NCBI RefSeq assembly: GCF_003151255.1
Contig: NZ_CP029481.1
Span: 2,108,001 to 2,172,000, forward strand
Direction of reading: 5' to 3'
DNA: 64,000 nucleotides
From: Microvirga sp. 17 mud 1-3
Lineage (GTDB): Bacteria; Pseudomonadota; Alphaproteobacteria; Rhizobiales; Beijerinckiaceae
A program made the translations under genes and the position numbers. Shown here piece by piece: positions 62,206 through 64,000 of the stretch. How positions within the stretch are numbered: position 1 is the stretch's first letter; each line of letters opens with the position of its first letter. Under the pieces are notes generated by a model. That model saw only the letters and a list, made by a program, of their open reading frames with translations. It ran no database searches and was not told the origin of the DNA.

Positions 62206-64000
62206 TCAACGAAGAAGGGCGTTGAGCCGATCGAACAGGGCCTGGAAGCGATCGAGGGATCGCTCGACCGCCTCGTCCTTCTTCTCAAGAAGGGCAGGAT
62301 TGCGGATCAGCCAAGCCGACGGCGTGAAATGGCTGAACTCGGGCAAGGACGGACGCAACCTGAAATGCTCCTCGGTAGGGGCAAGGATCCGGACGGGTGC
62401 TCCCTCGGGAGTCAGGGCCTTCGCTTTGAGCGCATCGGCACCTTTCAGCCCGTAGGTCCCGTTTACGATGTCGGCCCAGACGGGTTCCTCGAAGAAATCT
62501 TCGATATCGGATTCGGGCTTTGATACGAACTCAGCGACCGTCATCACGTTGCTTGCCGCTAGAAGGCTGGAGTTGCGAAGCCGGTCGATGTTCTTCTTCG
62601 TCCCTTGAGCCACGTCGGTGAGGACTGCCACGTGGAGGTGCTTGCCTGCAAACAGGGACACGAAGGGCCAAACCTTATCGACCCCGCCGGACGGGCAAAT
62701 CGTCCAGCGGTCGCTCAGCCCGGCATTCCCCCTCTTCTTCAGCGCCTCCGAAGCCGCCTGCAAGTAGAGGATGTCCGAAGGCCCCTCGACCAGCAGGGTG
62801 TCCTTGCCAACGAAGAGAGTCTGCGTGATCTCGTACCCGAGGGCGGCTTGCAGCGGAAAAACCGCATCCGCATCGGAGCTCAGGAACTGCTCTGACACTT
62901 TGGTGCCAAGCACCTTGGGACGGAAGGTGCCAACGCCTTCGACCTTATCCTCCACGATCCGCACGGACTCGAGCTTGTCGGCCGGAACCATGAACGGCGA
63001 ATGGGTGCTGTAGATGACCTGATGGTTCGGGCGCAGCTTCTCATCGATAAACCGGAGCAAGTCGGCTTGGGCCTTGCCGTGGAGCCCGTGGCCCGGCTCG
63101 TCGAGCAGGATAATGACGTTACCGTGCTTCTTCTTGACCTGCGCAAAGGCGACCAGGAAGGAGAAGAACCAGACAAAGCCCGCTGACCGCTCATTGAACG
63201 GAACCGTGACCTTGTGCAGATCATTGTAGACGCGAGCACGGACAATCGTGCCGCTGTTGAAGGGGGCAGGATCTTCCGGACGCGCCTGATCGACCGCAAC
63301 CCGGATCGCCAGATACTGGTTCTGGGACCAGTAGTCGAAGACCCGGTCTGTGATCTTGTTGGAGGCCGACTCCAGGCGGGCGGTCAGCTCCTCATACTTC
63401 TTTGCTTCCTGTAGTTCCTTGAGGGATGTGCCCGCATACTCCAGGAACTGCTCGAAGAGGAGTTCGCCCTCGGACAGCGGTTCGGCCGGATTGCGCCCCG
63501 CCCGCTTGGCGTTCAGAGCATCGATCGCAACGTCGCCGGCCATCCTCGAATAGTTGGCGAAGTACAGGAACTCAGGGCATCTTTCTGCCAGGACGTCGAT
63601 AGCTGCAAGAAGCGGTCTATGGTCACGAAAGGCCTTAATCCGGCGCAGGACGTCATCTTGAGCCGGTGTTCTTTCGGTCAGCCCATCCAAGTAGGCGAGA
63701 AGATCGCTCACCCGGGAATATGGATGCTCAGTGGCTCCTCCGCCGGCCGCTTGCCAAAGGTTTTCTGCGACCTTGGCTTCGTCCAAAGGCACCGTCCAAT
63801 TTTTACTAGTCTGTTCGTAGGATTTCTCAGTCGTCACCTCTTTGGACTTAAGGCACCCGGGCCCGAGAAGCGCCTCAACTGCGGCGACATCGTTATCATC
63901 AAGCAGCCATTTCGCAACGATGACTGTGGCCTCGCCGTCAGAGTGCCGCTCGTCGTACTCCGACCAGTGCCGACGGGGATAATCCTGCAGTTTGTTGTAG
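62206..64000 (-). CDS. OLD-like ATPase/TOPRIM nuclease, 5' end beyond the window
   Basis: At least 598 codons are open to the right edge without a stop. A GTG at 63837 lies inside the gene and is not needed as a start, because the 55 upstream codons also read as protein. Visible parts are the ABC signature-like NERSAGF, Walker B VIILLDEPGHGL (around 63117-63082) and H-loop STHSPF. A TOPRIM domain follows, with the Glu of LLVEGPSDILYL (around 62787) and LTDVAQGT, where the second Asp of DxD is replaced. The P-loop must lie outside. OLD nucleases are often anti-phage; the role here is inferred. Confidence 0.8.
   Translation of the reverse strand, partial: YNKLQDYPRRHWSEYDERHSDGEATVIVAKWLLDDNDVAAVEALLGPGCLKSKEVTTEKSYEQTSKNWTVPLDEAKVAENLWQAAGGGATEHPYSRVSDLLAYLDGLTERTPAQDDVLRRIKAFRDHRPLLAAIDVLAERCPEFLYFANYSRMAGDVAIDALNAKRAGRNPAEPLSEGELLFEQFLEYAGTSLKELQEAKKYEELTARLESASNKITDRVFDYWSQNQYLAIRVAVDQARPEDPAPFNSGTIVRARVYNDLHKVTVPFNERSAGFVWFFSFLVAFAQVKKKHGNVIILLDEPGHGLHGKAQADLLRFIDEKLRPNHQVIYSTHSPFMVPADKLESVRIVEDKVEGVGTFRPKVLGTKVSEQFLSSDADAVFPLQAALGYEITQTLFVGKDTLLVEGPSDILYLQAASEALKKRGNAGLSDRWTICPSGGVDKVWPFVSLFAGKHLHVAVLTDVAQGTKKNIDRLRNSSLLAASNVMTVAEFVSKPESDIEDFFEEPVWADIVNGTYGLKGADALKAKALTPEGAPVRILAPTEEHFRLRPSLPEFSHFTPSAWLIRNPALLEKKDEAVERSLDRFQALFDRLNALLR

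Noticed and set aside
62206..64000. Gabija defence pair
   Set aside because: No UvrD-like helicase gene follows the ATPase/TOPRIM gene in its direction of transcription; a recombinase does.
1..64000. CRISPR arrays, insertion sequences with terminal repeats, rRNA genes
   Set aside because: No regularly spaced repeats, no DDE transposase genes and no rRNA-like stretches were seen in the window.

Overview
The window looks like chromosomal DNA of a GC-rich alphaproteobacterium of the order Hyphomicrobiales, most likely Methylobacteriaceae (Microvirga-like). This rests on the housekeeping gene order (lpd end, rimO, tRNA-Ser, rlpA, dac, tmk, holB, metG, tatD), the solute-transporter-rich accessory content and an EcfG-type promoter. 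The genus is inferred from gene content; no alignment was run.

Region 1 (1-13.7 kb) is core genome: the 3' end of lpd, rimO, a PilZ protein, tRNA-Ser(UGA), rlpA, a D,D-carboxypeptidase, the overlapping set tmk-holB-metG, a GH1-like hydrolase, tatD, a PhnP-like metallo-hydrolase and an MFS exporter.

Region 2 (13.7-26.3 kb) is an essentially complete ectoine/hydroxyectoine catabolic locus on the minus strand. The MocR-type regulator enuR leads eutB, eutC, doeA, doeB, the ABC importer ehuBCDA, and then doeC and doeD. The Lrp-type regulator doeX is divergent. The genes import ectoines, dehydrate/deaminate hydroxyectoine, open the ring, deacetylate to diaminobutyrate, and transaminate and oxidise to aspartate. 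No eutA is present.

Region 3 (26.4-35.9 kb) is a dpp-type ABC importer plus an ArgE/M20 deacylase on the minus strand, divergent from an IclR regulator, a GNAT acetyltransferase and a polysaccharide-deacetylase-fold protein. Palindromic operators lie between the two arms.

Region 4 (35.9-45.4 kb) is a LysR-controlled plus-strand operon. It holds an argininosuccinate-lyase-like enzyme, two paralogous amino-acid binding proteins, a quinone oxidoreductase, one permease, one ATPase, an MmgE/PrpD protein and an agmatinase-family ureohydrolase. This suggests import and breakdown of an N-succinyl- or guanidino-type compound.

Region 5 (45.7-47.4 kb) has a small KGG stress protein with an EcfG-like promoter, and mgtE.

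Region 6 (47.7-58.9 kb) is a six-gene minus-strand operon: a sugar-type ABC importer, a second, diverged argininosuccinate-lyase-like enzyme and a PfkB kinase. Divergent from it are a ROK regulator, an 804-residue PIG-L deacetylase and an EamA transporter. It looks like an undescribed catabolic pathway for an aminosugar-type conjugate.

Region 7 (59-64 kb) is the start of a mobile or defence island. Three tyrosine recombinases, each missing catalytic residues, are followed by an OLD-like ATPase/TOPRIM nuclease that runs off the right edge.
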